Shown: positions 26,109-41,064 of the stretch, in pieces | How the letters are laid out: each line of letters opens with the position of its first letter | Numbering within the stretch: position 1 is the first letter of the stretch | NCBI RefSeq assembly: GCF_000527135.1 | Contig: NZ_AZUP01000001.1 | Coordinates: 3,931,535 to 3,995,534 of the forward strand | DNA: 64,000 bases | Reading direction: 5' to 3' | Origin: Methyloversatilis discipulorum | GTDB lineage: Bacteria; Pseudomonadota; Gammaproteobacteria; Burkholderiales; Rhodocyclaceae | Made by a program: the position numbers and the translations under genes | Notes under the pieces: model-generated | The model's database searches: none | What the model saw: only the letters and a program-made list of their open reading frames with translations | What the model was told of the DNA's origin: nothing

Positions 26109-26875
26109 AGCAGGGGTTCCTTGCGCGATGCTTCGGCGTACAGCGTGCCGCCGCCGTAGTAGGCCATCACCTTTTCCTCTTCCAGCAGCGTGATGCGATC
26201 GGTCGCCTTGGGCTGCGGCACGCTGGCGAACTGGTGGCCGAGGATGGACGCCACCTTGACCGCGCGTTCGCCGACGCGGCAGAAATTCATCGGCAGCAGC
26301 ACGCGACGCGTCCCGCCGCCCGCCGGCACGTCGAGTTCGAGGTAGCGGAAGATCGCTTCCGAACGGTCCACCCACAGGTCGCGCACGACGCCGCCCGGTG
26401 CGCCGTCGGCGCCGATCACCGGCAGGCCGCGCGGATCGGTGTCCTGGTGCGCGACGTCGTAGTCGGGGGCATCGCGCAGCGGCACGATGCGCAGCGCGCC
26501 GTCGAAGGTGAGGTCGGGCAGGTCGGCGCGGTCGGCCCAGGCGCCGGGGCCGACGCCGTCGAGCATCGGATTGCCGGTCGGGTCCAGCGGTGCGCCCGGC
26601 CAGTTGCCGCTGGGCGTGGCTTTCAGCGTCTGCGGTGACTTGAAGTCATTGGGCACGGTCACCGTGCGACCGTCCTGCAGGCGGAAGGTCTTCGGGTCGG
26701 GGATGGGCGGAAAGCCCTGCACCGTGATGTTGCCCGAGCGGTCCGATTCCAGCGGATAGCCCTCGCGCTTGCTCTCCTGGTGCAGGTGGTAGATCAGCCC
26801 CGCGAAGAAGATCCAGAAGACGTACAGCACGATCTGTGCGACGTCGAAGTACTGGGTGATGGCGCCGGTTTCCAT
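26105..26875 (-). CDS. puhA: Photosynthetic reaction centre H subunit
   Basis: PuhA caps the cytoplasmic face of the reaction centre and controls proton access to QB. The 256-residue product starts METGAITQYFDVAQIVLYVF with one membrane helix. Its soluble domain contains FKSPQTLKATPSG, RVGERAVKVASILGHQFA and a C-terminal KVMAYYGGGTLYA, all characteristic. ATG 26875 is favoured over ATG 26881 because AGGAG sits too close to the latter. It follows lhaA by 25 bp and is coupled to puhB. Confidence 0.97.
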   Translation of the reverse strand: METGAITQYFDVAQIVLYVFWIFFAGLIYHLHQESKREGYPLESDRSGNITVQGFPPIPDPKTFRLQDGRTVTVPNDFKSPQTLKATPSGNWPGAPLDPTGNPMLDGVGPGAWADRADLPDLTFDGALRIVPLRDAPDYDVAHQDTDPRGLPVIGADGAPGGVVRDLWVDRSEAIFRYLELDVPAGGGTRRVLLPMNFCRVGERAVKVASILGHQFASVPQPKATDRITLLEEEKVMAYYGGGTLYAEASRKEPLL

Positions 26876-26900
26876 GGTCATTCTCCTGTGTGATGGATGT

Positions 26901-28355
26901 TCAGCCGGGGAAATCGGCCAGTCCGAACTTCGCGCTGGCCGGGACCGGTGCGCGCGGGGCGCTGCGCACCAGCGGCCCGAGTGCGACCAGGCTGGCGAAC
27001 AGCAGATAGATTTCGCAGTGATAGACGAAGCTGTAGCCGGTGGCCGGCGAGGCGAGGGCCGGGCCGAGCGCGCCGGCGACGGCCAGCGTCGATATGAGGT
27101 CGCGCAGCGCACCGCCGAGGGCGATCGCCAGACCGGTGCTGCAGGCGTGCACCGCGCCCCAGGCGCCGAGCGCCAGCCCGTTCATGCCGCCGCTGTCCAG
27201 CCCCATCGCGGCGGTCAGCATGCCGACCGAAAACAGTCCGCCGCCGAAGCCGATCAGGCCGACGCCGCCGCGGAACAGCGCGGTCGACTGCAGCGGCTCG
27301 GCGAACACCACGGTGGAGAAGGCGACGATGCCGATCAGCGCGCCGAAGGCGGCGACGCGGCAGGCATCGACGCCGCGCGCCAGCGTGCGCGCCGCGAAGG
27401 CGAAGGCGGCCAGCGCGCCGCAGGCCATCAGCGCGGTCAGTGCGGTGGTGGCGCCGACGCCCATACCCAGTACCTCGGCGCCGTAAGGTTCGAGAATGAT
27501 GTCCTGCATGCTGAAGGCGGCGCTGCCGAGGCCGAGCGCCAGCAGGTAGCGGGTGGCGCGCGCGTGCGTCGAGAACTGCTGCCATATCGTGCGGAAGGGC
27601 TGGCGCGGCGCGTCGGTGCTGCGTGCGCCGCGCGCTTCCTGCTTCCACAGCGCGGCGATGTTCAGCGCCATCGTCACCATGGCCGAGCCCTGGATCACCT
27701 GGATCAGCCGCAGCTGCGAGAAGTCCGCCAGCAGCAGGCCGAACACGACACCACTGCCCACCATGCCGGCCAGCAGCATCAGATACATCAGCGCCACCAC
27801 GCGCGGCCGCGCAGCGGGCGGTGCGAGGTCGGTGGCGAGTGCGAGGCCGGCGGTCTGTACCGTCTGCATGCCGGCGCCCACCATCAGGAAGGCCAGCGCG
27901 GCGCCGGCCTGACCCACCCACTCCGGACCGCGCGTGTCGCCGGACAGCAGGATGAGCGAGAAGGGCATGATGGCCAGTCCGCCGAACTGCACCAGCGTGC
28001 CCATCCACAGATAGGGCACGCGGCGCCAGCCGAGCGCCGAGCGGTGGGTGTCGGAACGGTAGCCGAGCAGGGCGCGGAAGGGCGAGAACAGCAGCGGCAG
28101 CGCCACCATCGCGGCGACCAGCCAGGCGGCCATGCCCATCTCGACGATCATCACCCGGTTCAGCGTGCCGATCAGCAGCACGGTGGCCATGCCGACCGAC
28201 ACCTGGAACAGCGACAGGCGCAGCAGGCGGCCGAGCGGCAGCGCCTCGCTGGCGGCGTCGGCAAAGGGCAGGAAGCGCGTGCCGACACCGGTCCACAGCC
28301 GTGCGGCGCGGGCGTTCAGTGCGGGCAGGCCGAGCCCTCTGCGCGGTGCGTTCAT
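26901..28355 (-). CDS. lhaA: LH1 assembly protein LhaA (PucC/BCD family transporter-like)
   Basis: LhaA is an MFS-type membrane protein required for LH1 assembly, possibly handling bacteriochlorophyll. The 484-residue product has about twelve helices. It carries the family motifs GTLNRVMIVEMG, GYRSDTHRSALGWRRVPYLW and SMQDIILEPYGAEVLGM. Its location between bchM and puhA is the standard LhaA position. It overlaps bchM by 4 bp. A second family member lies at 41065 (bchG-bchP operon). Confidence 0.94.
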   Translation of the reverse strand: MNAPRRGLGLPALNARAARLWTGVGTRFLPFADAASEALPLGRLLRLSLFQVSVGMATVLLIGTLNRVMIVEMGMAAWLVAAMVALPLLFSPFRALLGYRSDTHRSALGWRRVPYLWMGTLVQFGGLAIMPFSLILLSGDTRGPEWVGQAGAALAFLMVGAGMQTVQTAGLALATDLAPPAARPRVVALMYLMLLAGMVGSGVVFGLLLADFSQLRLIQVIQGSAMVTMALNIAALWKQEARGARSTDAPRQPFRTIWQQFSTHARATRYLLALGLGSAAFSMQDIILEPYGAEVLGMGVGATTALTALMACGALAAFAFAARTLARGVDACRVAAFGALIGIVAFSTVVFAEPLQSTALFRGGVGLIGFGGGLFSVGMLTAAMGLDSGGMNGLALGAWGAVHACSTGLAIALGGALRDLISTLAVAGALGPALASPATGYSFVYHCEIYLLFASLVALGPLVRSAPRAPVPASAKFGLADFPG

Positions 28356-29047
28356 GTGCGCACCAGTTCCATCGCCTGCGAGGTGTAGAAGCCGCTGGCC
28401 ACGCGTTCGCTGCGCAGCGCCGCCATCGCACGCAGGCCGTCCTCCTCGGCGATCAGCCGGCCGAGCACCGCTTCGCGCACCGGTTCGATCGCCGGCGCGC
28501 GGTTGCCGCGCGGGAAGAAGCGACCGACGAAATGCATGACGTCGAGCGCGCGCGTGCTGGGCGGAAAGGTGAACATCAGCGAGGCGGCGGTGCGTGCCGC
28601 GAGGCCGGACAGCACCCGCACGGCGTCGCGCGGACGGTAGTGGATCAGCGAATCCATCGCCACCACGTGGTCGAAGTGGCCGAGCGCCGGGTCCAGCATG
28701 TCACCGGAACGGAAGTCGATGTGACCGGCCAGGCCGTGCGGCATGCGCTCGCGCGCCAGCCCGACCAGGGTCGGCGACAGGTCGATCGCCACCACATGGG
28801 CGCCACGGCGTGCCGCCTCGACCGCCAGCGCGCCGGTGCCGCAGCCGGCGTCGAGCAGCCGGCAGCCGCTCAGATCGTCCGGCAGCCAGTCGAGCAGCGT
28901 GGCGCGCATGCGGTCGCGGCCGGCGCGTACGGTGGCGCGGATGCGGCCGACCGGTGCGTCAGAGGTGAGCCGCTTCCAGGCATCGACCGCGGTGCGGTCG
29001 AAATAGGTGGCGATCTCGCCACGGCGTTCGAGGTAGGAGCTGTCCAT
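28352..29047 (-). CDS. bchM: Mg-protoporphyrin IX methyltransferase
   Basis: BchM methylates Mg-protoporphyrin IX at the C13 propionate using S-adenosylmethionine. The 231-residue enzyme has a class I methyltransferase fold with motif I LLDAGCGTGALAVEAA near residue 66. It also has AIDLSPTLVGLARERMP and DHVVAMDSLIHYRP. The N-terminus RGEIATYFDRTAVDAWKRLT is typical of BchM. ATG 29047 starts 2 bp after the bchL stop. It lies directly after bchL and feeds AcsF, encoded downstream in the same superoperon. Confidence 0.96.
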   Translation of the reverse strand: MDSSYLERRGEIATYFDRTAVDAWKRLTSDAPVGRIRATVRAGRDRMRATLLDWLPDDLSGCRLLDAGCGTGALAVEAARRGAHVVAIDLSPTLVGLARERMPHGLAGHIDFRSGDMLDPALGHFDHVVAMDSLIHYRPRDAVRVLSGLAARTAASLMFTFPPSTRALDVMHFVGRFFPRGNRAPAIEPVREAVLGRLIAEEDGLRAMAALRSERVASGFYTSQAMELVRT

Positions 29048-29049
29048 GA

Positions 29050-33758
<4,709 letters not shown>

Positions 33759-33784
<26 letters not shown>

Positions 33785-35348
33785 CGTAGAGCGTCTCCAC
33801 CGTGATGGTGCTCAGTCCGCGGCTGCGGGCGTAGCTTTCGGTATTGCGGCGCGCCTTGCCGCGGACGAAGAACGGAATCTTCTTCAGTTCGCGCTCGCCG
33901 TCTGCGGTCCAGGCCGGACCGTCGTCCGCGTCGCTCATGCCCAGTTCGGCCACCGCCATCGTCTGTGCGGCGACGGCAGGCAGGTGCGAGGCGGGGGCGG
34001 CGTCGTTGAATTCGAAGTCGTCGCGGAACATCTGCAGCAGGTGTTCTTCCAGCCCCATCACCAGCGGATGCACCCAGCTGTCGAACAGCACGTTGGCGCC
34101 TTCGAAGCCGTACACCGGGCTGTAGCGGGCCGGCACGTCCTGCACGTGGATCGGGCTCGAGATGACGGCGCAGGCGATGCCCAGCCGCTTGGCGATGTGG
34201 CGCTCCATCTGCGTGCCGAGCACCAGTTCGGGCGCGGCGGCGGCGATGGCCTTCTCGACTTCGAGGTAGTCGTCGCTGATCAGCGCCTCGACCCCGTAGC
34301 GCGCAGCCGCCTCGCGCACGTCGCGGGCGAAGTCGCGGGCGTAGCAGCCGAGGCCGACCACGGTGAAGCCCATCTCTTCCGCCGCGATGCGTGCCGCGGC
34401 GATCGCGTGCGTGGCGTCGGCGAAGATGAATACCCGCTTGCCGGTCAGATAGGTCGAATCGACCGAGCGCGCATACCAGGGCTGGCGCGAGGCCGAACTG
34501 CTGCGGCCGGCGGCGCCCGGCGTTTCGCCGCCCAGCAGCGGCGACGGATCGACGCCGGCCAGTGCGGCGACTTCGGCGATGAAGTCGCGCGTGGCGCCGA
34601 CGCCCATCGGTATCGTCCGTGTCGCCGGCATGCCGAAGCTGCGGTTCAGCCAGCCGGTCAGCGTGCGCGACACCTCCGGGTAGAGATCGATGTTGAAGTC
34701 GGCATCCGGCAGCCGGCGCAGATCGTCGACCGACGCGCCGAGCGGCGCCACCACGTTCACGTCTATGCCGAGCGCGTCGAGCAGGCGGCGGATTTCGGTC
34801 ACGTCGTCGCGGCAGCGGAAGCCGAGCACGGTCGGGCCGAGCAGGTTGGCGCGCGGACGCCGTGCCGGGTCGCGCGGCGGGCGCTTGCTTCCGGGCGCGG
34901 GCACCTGGTCGGCGAGCAGGGCGCGCACCAGGTGATAGAAGGTTTCGGCGGCGCCCCAGTTTTCCTTCTTGGAATAGGCGGGCAGTTCCAGTGCCACCAC
35001 CGGTATCGGCAACTGCATGCCGGCGGCCAGCGCGCCGGACTGGTCCTGTATCAGTTCGGCGGTGCAGGAATCGCCGACCAGCAGTGCGGCCGGGCGGAAG
35101 CGCTCGAAGGCTTCGGCGACCGCCGCCTTCACCAGTTCGGCGGTGCTGCCACCGAGGTCGCGCGCCTGGAAGGTGGTGTAGGTGACCGGCGGACGACGGT
35201 CCTGCCGTTCGATCATCGTGAACAGCAGGTCGGCATAGGTATCGCCCTGCGGTGCGTGCAGCACGTAGTGCAGGTCGCGCATCGAGGTGGCGATGCGCAT
35301 GGCACCGATGTGCGGCGGTCCTTCGTAGGTCCAGAGCGTGAGCTGCAT
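33759..35348 (-). CDS. bchB: Light-independent protochlorophyllide reductase subunit B
   Basis: BchB forms the catalytic heterotetramer with BchN. The 529-residue product begins [20 protein letters not shown] and contains the cluster-ligand region [15 protein letters not shown] (Cys near 95). It also has [20 protein letters not shown] and a C-terminal [19 protein letters not shown] domain that closes over the active site. The start is ATG 35348, 11 bp after bchN. Its 3' end overlaps bchH. Confidence 0.97.
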
Positions 35349-35359
35349 CGCGTGCCCCT

Positions 35360-37209
<1,850 letters not shown>

Positions 37210-37215
<6 letters not shown>

Positions 37216-37227
37216 TGTAAATTGACG
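37210..37227. promoter_or_regulatory. PpsR-like operator (one mismatch) upstream of bchF
   Basis: TGTCAA-N6-TTGACG matches TGT-N12-ACA except for the last base. Its left half is, on the other strand, the TTGACA -35 box of the putative bchF promoter. This is the same architecture as at bchC. Confidence 0.5.
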
Positions 37228-37302
37228 TCACGACGAAATTACATCGGCCGAATGACAATGCGCGCGGTGCAGCTGGCCATTCGGGCCGGCACGTCATCGA
37301 AA

Positions 37303-37321
37303 TTGACAAGTTAACTTGACA
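37303..37321. promoter_or_regulatory. Palindrome flanked by two TTGACA hexamers upstream of ppaA
   Basis: Two direct TTGACA hexamers (37303-37308 and 37316-37321) flank and share bases with a perfect 12-bp palindrome CAAGTTAACTTG (37307-37318). A weak -10 (TCTATT, 37338-37343) lies 16 bp beyond the second hexamer. This is probably the control region of ppaA-ppsR. The rest of the 393-bp bchF-ppaA gap holds the bchF promoter and a long ppaA leader (about 200 nt) with no further gene. Confidence 0.45.
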
Positions 37322-37551
37322 GTGCAGGGTGGCGCGCTCTATTCCTACACTGTTGGCGTCCAGTTCTGCAGACATCTTCGAACCCACGCCTTCCTGCCCA
37401 GAGACTTGCTCACCCTCGTCGTCAGTGCCACCACGGACACTGGGTTCACCACCCGCAGCAGCCGTACAGCCCGTCCGCATCCATGGGGCGTCCACCGGGG
37501 GCGCATCCGACACGGCCGGGGCACGACAAGAAGACCCAAGGAGGCAGGAAG

Positions 37552-38457
37552 ATGGCCGGGATGACGCAGCGAGGCGCCCGCAGGGCGCAGGTGTCGGTAG
37601 AGAGCTTGTCCGTGCAGGAGCAGGGCGGCGTGAGCCACTTCGGTGGGCCGCCGATCGGACCGCCCGTATTTGCCGCCCCCGACTGGCTGGGGGATCTGGC
37701 GCAGACGATCGAAGCGGAAATAATTCCGCGGCTGATGCTGGCGCACGGCGACCTGGTCGATCTGCCGCCGGCCGGGGCGGGCGCAACCACCATCTCGGCG
37801 CGCGAAACCCACGAATTCGCCAACCTCGTGCTGGCACAGGATGCCGGCGTCGTACGCAGCTGCGTACAGGCGATCCGCGCCCGCGGCGTCGAGCCACGGG
37901 TCATCTGTCTCGACTTGCTGGCGCCTGCAGCGCGCCGGCTCGGCGAACTGTGGGAAGCCGATCTGTGCGATTTCACGCAGGTCACGCTCGGCCTGTGGCG
38001 GATCCAGCAGGTGCTGCACGACGTCAGCCCGAGTTTCCGCAGCGATCTGCATTCGGGCGAGACAGGCCGCCGCGTGCTGCTCGCCACCTTGCCGGGGGAG
38101 CAGCACACCTTCGGCATGTCCATGGTGGCCGACTTCTTCCGCCAGCGCCGCTGGGACGTGCGACTCGACACACCGGGTCCGCGCGGCGAAGCGCTGCGCC
38201 TGCTGCGCGCCGAGCGCTTCGATCTGGTGGGCGTATCACTCGGTAGCGAAACGCGCTTCGACGAACTGGCGGAATGGATCACCGCGGCTCGCCGGGTGTC
38301 GCTGCAACGCGACATCGTGGTGATGGTCGGCGGCCCGATTTTCGCCAGCCGGCCGGAGTGGGTGCCGCTGGTCGGCGCCGACGCGACGGCGCGCGACGCC
38401 AGCGCCGCGGTCGATGTGGCCGAAGCATTGCTGCCTGTGCGATTTGCGCATGGGTGA
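37552..38457 (+). CDS. ppaA: B12-binding antirepressor PpaA/AerR
   Basis: PpaA/AerR proteins bind cobalamin and modulate PpsR/CrtJ repression of photosynthesis genes in response to light or oxygen. The 301-residue product has an N-terminal helical B12-binding-2-like region (about 80-175, with [26 protein letters not shown]). A C-terminal Rossmann-like B12 domain starts LLATLPGEQHTFGMSMVADFF. The EQHTFG segment carries the histidine position used for B12 in AerR and replaces the canonical DxHxxG. It lies 21 bp upstream of ppsR, the usual pairing. AGGAGG precedes ATG 37552. Confidence 0.88.
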   Translation: MAGMTQRGARRAQVSVESLSVQEQGGVSHFGGPPIGPPVFAAPDWLGDLAQTIEAEIIPRLMLAHGDLVDLPPAGAGATTISARETHEFANLVLAQDAGVVRSCVQAIRARGVEPRVICLDLLAPAARRLGELWEADLCDFTQVTLGLWRIQQVLHDVSPSFRSDLHSGETGRRVLLATLPGEQHTFGMSMVADFFRQRRWDVRLDTPGPRGEALRLLRAERFDLVGVSLGSETRFDELAEWITAARRVSLQRDIVVMVGGPIFASRPEWVPLVGADATARDASAAVDVAEALLPVRFAHG

Positions 38458-38478
38458 TCAGTTTCTGGAGGGTATCGA

Positions 38479-39975
38479 TTGGGTTCGGAGCAGGGGCGCG
38501 ATCAGATCGCGAAAATGGACGCCGATGCGGGAAGGTTGACGGTGAAGCCTTTTGATTCGCCGATGGGTTTGCTTCATGGCGTGGACGCCGAGTCGGCTGC
38601 TCGACTCATTGCCGCTGCCTCCGACGTAGCGCTGTTGCTTGACGACAAGGGCGTCATCCGCGACCTTGCATTCAACGACGGCGCGCTGCTGCCCGAGGCA
38701 GGCGCGCGCTGGCTGGGGCGCCGCTGGACCGAGGTGGTGACGGTCGAGAGCCGTCCGAAGGTCGAAGCGCTGCTGCAGGACGCAGCGAGCGGCGAAAGCC
38801 GCCGTGCGCGGCACGTCAATCATCCGGTGCAAGGCGGCAGCGATCTGCCGCTGCTCTATTCGACCGTGCGCATCGGTCACGACGGCACGGTCGTCGCGCT
38901 CGGCCGCGACCTGACGGCGCTGTCCATGCTGCAGCAGCGGCTGGTCGACGCGCAGCAGTCGATCGAGCGCGACTATGCCCGCCTGCGCCAGCTCGAGGCG
39001 CGCTACCGCCTGCTGTTCCAGATGACGTCTGAAGCGGTGCTGGTGGTCGATACCGTCAGCCAGCGCATCGTCGAGGCGAATGCAGCCGCCAACCGGATGC
39101 TGGGCGAGGATGCGCGCAGCGTGGTCGGGCGCAACTTCCCCGAAGGGCTGGATGACGCCGGCAATCAGGCGGTGCAGGGACTGTTCGCGGCGGTGCGTGC
39201 CAACGGTCGTTCCGACGACGTGCGCGTGCGCGGGCCGGGTGGTGGCGACTGGCTGGTGGCCGCCTCGCTGGTACGACAGGACGCCGCATCGCTGTATCTG
39301 GTGCGGCTGTCGCAGGTCGGTGCCACCGGCACCGAATCGGGCGAGCGGATGTCGGTGGTCGATGCGGTCGAAATGGTGCCGGACGCTTTCGTACTGACTG
39401 GCGAGGACGGCGTCATCCTGACCGCCAACCAGGCCTTCGTCGATCTCGCCCAGCTGGCGAGCATCGAACAGGCCCGTACGCAGTCGCTGGAGCGCTGGCT
39501 CGGCCGCCCGGGTGTCGATTTCAAGGTGCTGATGGTGAATGTGCGCCAGCACGGGTCCATCCGTCTCTTTTCAACCGTGCTGCGTGGCGAGCACGGTTCG
39601 GACGTCGACGTCGAGGTATCGGCGGTGGCGGTGGACCGCGGCGATCACCCGTGCATCGGCTTCACCGTGCGCGGCGTCAGTCGCCGCATCGAACCGGAAC
39701 CGCGGATCAGCCGCGAGATGCCGCGTTCGGTCGAGCAGCTGACCGGTCTGGTCGGTCGCGTGTCGCTGAAAGATCTGGTGCGCGAATCGACCGATCTGAT
39801 CGAGAAGCTGTGCATCGAGGCGGCGCTCGACATGACACACGACAACCGCGCGTCGGCCGCCGAAATGCTCGGCCTGAGCCGGCAGAGCCTGTACGTGAAG
39901 CTGCGCCGCTATGGCATCGGCGACCTCAACCCCGATCAGGGCGACGAGGGCGGGCAGGAGCCGGGCGAGGAGTGA
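38479..39975 (+). CDS. ppsR: Photosynthesis gene repressor PpsR/CrtJ
   Basis: PpsR represses bch, crt and puc/puf genes under aerobic conditions by binding TGT-N12-ACA. The 498-residue protein has the full PpsR layout. An N-terminal PAS-like domain is followed by a glutamine-containing coiled linker (LQQRLVDAQQSIERDYARLR, about 155-175), PAS1, PAS2 and a C-terminal Fis-type helix-turn-helix (about 440-480, ASAAEMLGLSRQSLYVKLRR). Cys445 in the HTH region (EKLCIEAAL) corresponds in context to the redox cysteine of CrtJ. The start is taken as TTG 38479, with GGAGGG six bases upstream; ATG 38515 is the alternative. Several matching operators are in this window. Confidence 0.95.
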   Translation: MGSEQGRDQIAKMDADAGRLTVKPFDSPMGLLHGVDAESAARLIAAASDVALLLDDKGVIRDLAFNDGALLPEAGARWLGRRWTEVVTVESRPKVEALLQDAASGESRRARHVNHPVQGGSDLPLLYSTVRIGHDGTVVALGRDLTALSMLQQRLVDAQQSIERDYARLRQLEARYRLLFQMTSEAVLVVDTVSQRIVEANAAANRMLGEDARSVVGRNFPEGLDDAGNQAVQGLFAAVRANGRSDDVRVRGPGGGDWLVAASLVRQDAASLYLVRLSQVGATGTESGERMSVVDAVEMVPDAFVLTGEDGVILTANQAFVDLAQLASIEQARTQSLERWLGRPGVDFKVLMVNVRQHGSIRLFSTVLRGEHGSDVDVEVSAVAVDRGDHPCIGFTVRGVSRRIEPEPRISREMPRSVEQLTGLVGRVSLKDLVRESTDLIEKLCIEAALDMTHDNRASAAEMLGLSRQSLYVKLRRYGIGDLNPDQGDEGGQEPGEE

Positions 39976-40045
39976 TCCGAAGCGGTGCGTGGCGGGCTCG
40001 GTTCGCCCGCCGTCGCGCGCCTGCGATCATCTTTTTCCTGCCGTC

Positions 40046-40062
40046 GCCGACGCCTCGTCGGC
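40046..40062 (+). terminator. Short hairpin downstream of ppsR
   Basis: A perfect 7-bp stem (GCCGACG/CGTCGGC) with a 3-nt loop lies 70 bp after the ppsR stop. There is no U tract, so an intrinsic terminator is doubtful. It is the only obvious structure between ppsR and the bchG promoter. Confidence 0.3.
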
Positions 40063-40109
40063 CCGGACCAGGCGCCGATCGTCGCGGTCTGGCGGGGTGC
40101 CGCAACGAG

Positions 40110-40152
40110 TGTAAATTTCAATGGACTGAATGAGTGTAAGTTTGTCTTGACG
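40110..40152. promoter_or_regulatory. Two PpsR-like sites (one mismatch each) upstream of bchG
   Basis: TGT-N12-ACT at 40110-40127 and TGT-N12-ACG at 40135-40152 each differ by one base from the PpsR consensus. They start with TGTAA and are spaced 25 bp apart, which suits cooperative binding of two tetramers. The second contains the TTGACG -35 of the putative bchG promoter. Confidence 0.5.
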
Positions 40153-40175
40153 CTCTCGTGTGTCAAGCCTACTGT
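40147..40175 (+). promoter_or_regulatory. Putative bchG promoter immediately before the start codon
   Basis: TTGACG (40147-40152) and TACTGT (40170-40175) are separated by 17 bp. A start site 6-7 nt downstream would coincide with the bchG ATG at 40182, which lacks a Shine-Dalgarno. A leaderless transcript is therefore possible. The -10 is a weak match, so confidence is moderate. Confidence 0.4.
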
Positions 40176-40181
40176 TAGCTC

Positions 40182-41063
40182 ATGACACGTCCAGCCCTCT
40201 CTGCCGTTGCCGAACTGCTCAAGCCCATCACCTGGTTTCCGCCGATGTGGGCTTTCGGTTGTGGCGTCGTCGCCTCCGGCCTGCCGGCCGGTGAGCGCTG
40301 GCAGGTCGTGCTGCTCGGCGTGCTGCTGGCGGGGCCGCTGGTCTGTGCGACCAGCCAGGCGGTGAACGACTGGTTCGACCGTCACGTCGATGCGATCAAC
40401 GAGCCGCAGCGTCCGATTCCATCGGGTCGCATGCCCGGTCACTGGGGTCTCTATATCGCGGTCATCTGGACCGCGCTGTCGCTCGCGGTGGCGACCGCGC
40501 TCGGTCCCTGGGGCTTTGCCGCCGCCGCTGTCGGCCTGCTGCTGGCCTGGGCCTACAGCGCGCCGCCGCTGCGGCTGAAGGCCAACGGCTGGTGGGGCAA
40601 CAGCGCCTGCGCCCTCTGTTACGAGGGGCTGGCCTGGGTCACCGGAGCCGCCGTGATGGCCGGCGGCGCCATGCCCGACCTGCGCAGCCTGCTGCTGGCC
40701 GGTCTGTACAGTGCCGGCGCGCACGGCATCATGACCTTGAACGATTTCAAGTCGGTCGATGGCGACCGCCGCATGGGCATCGCTTCGCTGCCGGTGCAAC
40801 TGGGCGTTGCGCGCGCCGGCCGCGTCGCCTGCTGGGTGATGGCGGTGCCGCAGGTCGTGGTCGTCGCGCTGCTCGCCTACTGGGGCGCGCCGGCGCACGC
40901 CGCGCTGGTGGGCCTGCTGCTCGGCGCGCAGCTGATGCTGATGTCCCGTCTGCTCGACGATCCGCGCGGTCGAGCGCCCTGGTACAACGGCACCGGCATC
41001 ACGCTCTACGTGCTCGGCATGCTGGTGAGCGCCTTCGCGCTGCGCGCGCTCGGAGGCGACTGA
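40182..41063 (+). CDS. bchG: Bacteriochlorophyll a synthase (geranylgeranyl/phytyl transferase)
   Basis: BchG attaches the isoprenoid alcohol to bacteriochlorophyllide a. The 293-residue UbiA-type prenyltransferase has about eight to nine membrane helices. Its first aspartate motif NDWFDRHVDAINEPQRPIPSGR starts near residue 62, and the second is NDFKSVDGDRRMGI near 187. The N-terminus LLKPITWFPPMWAFGCG is the conserved BchG start, supporting ATG 40182 despite the lack of a ribosome site. bchG, the downstream transporter gene, bchP and tspO form one tight operon. Confidence 0.96.
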   Translation: MTRPALSAVAELLKPITWFPPMWAFGCGVVASGLPAGERWQVVLLGVLLAGPLVCATSQAVNDWFDRHVDAINEPQRPIPSGRMPGHWGLYIAVIWTALSLAVATALGPWGFAAAAVGLLLAWAYSAPPLRLKANGWWGNSACALCYEGLAWVTGAAVMAGGAMPDLRSLLLAGLYSAGAHGIMTLNDFKSVDGDRRMGIASLPVQLGVARAGRVACWVMAVPQVVVVALLAYWGAPAHAALVGLLLGAQLMLMSRLLDDPRGRAPWYNGTGITLYVLGMLVSAFALRALGGD

Positions 41064-41064
41064 C

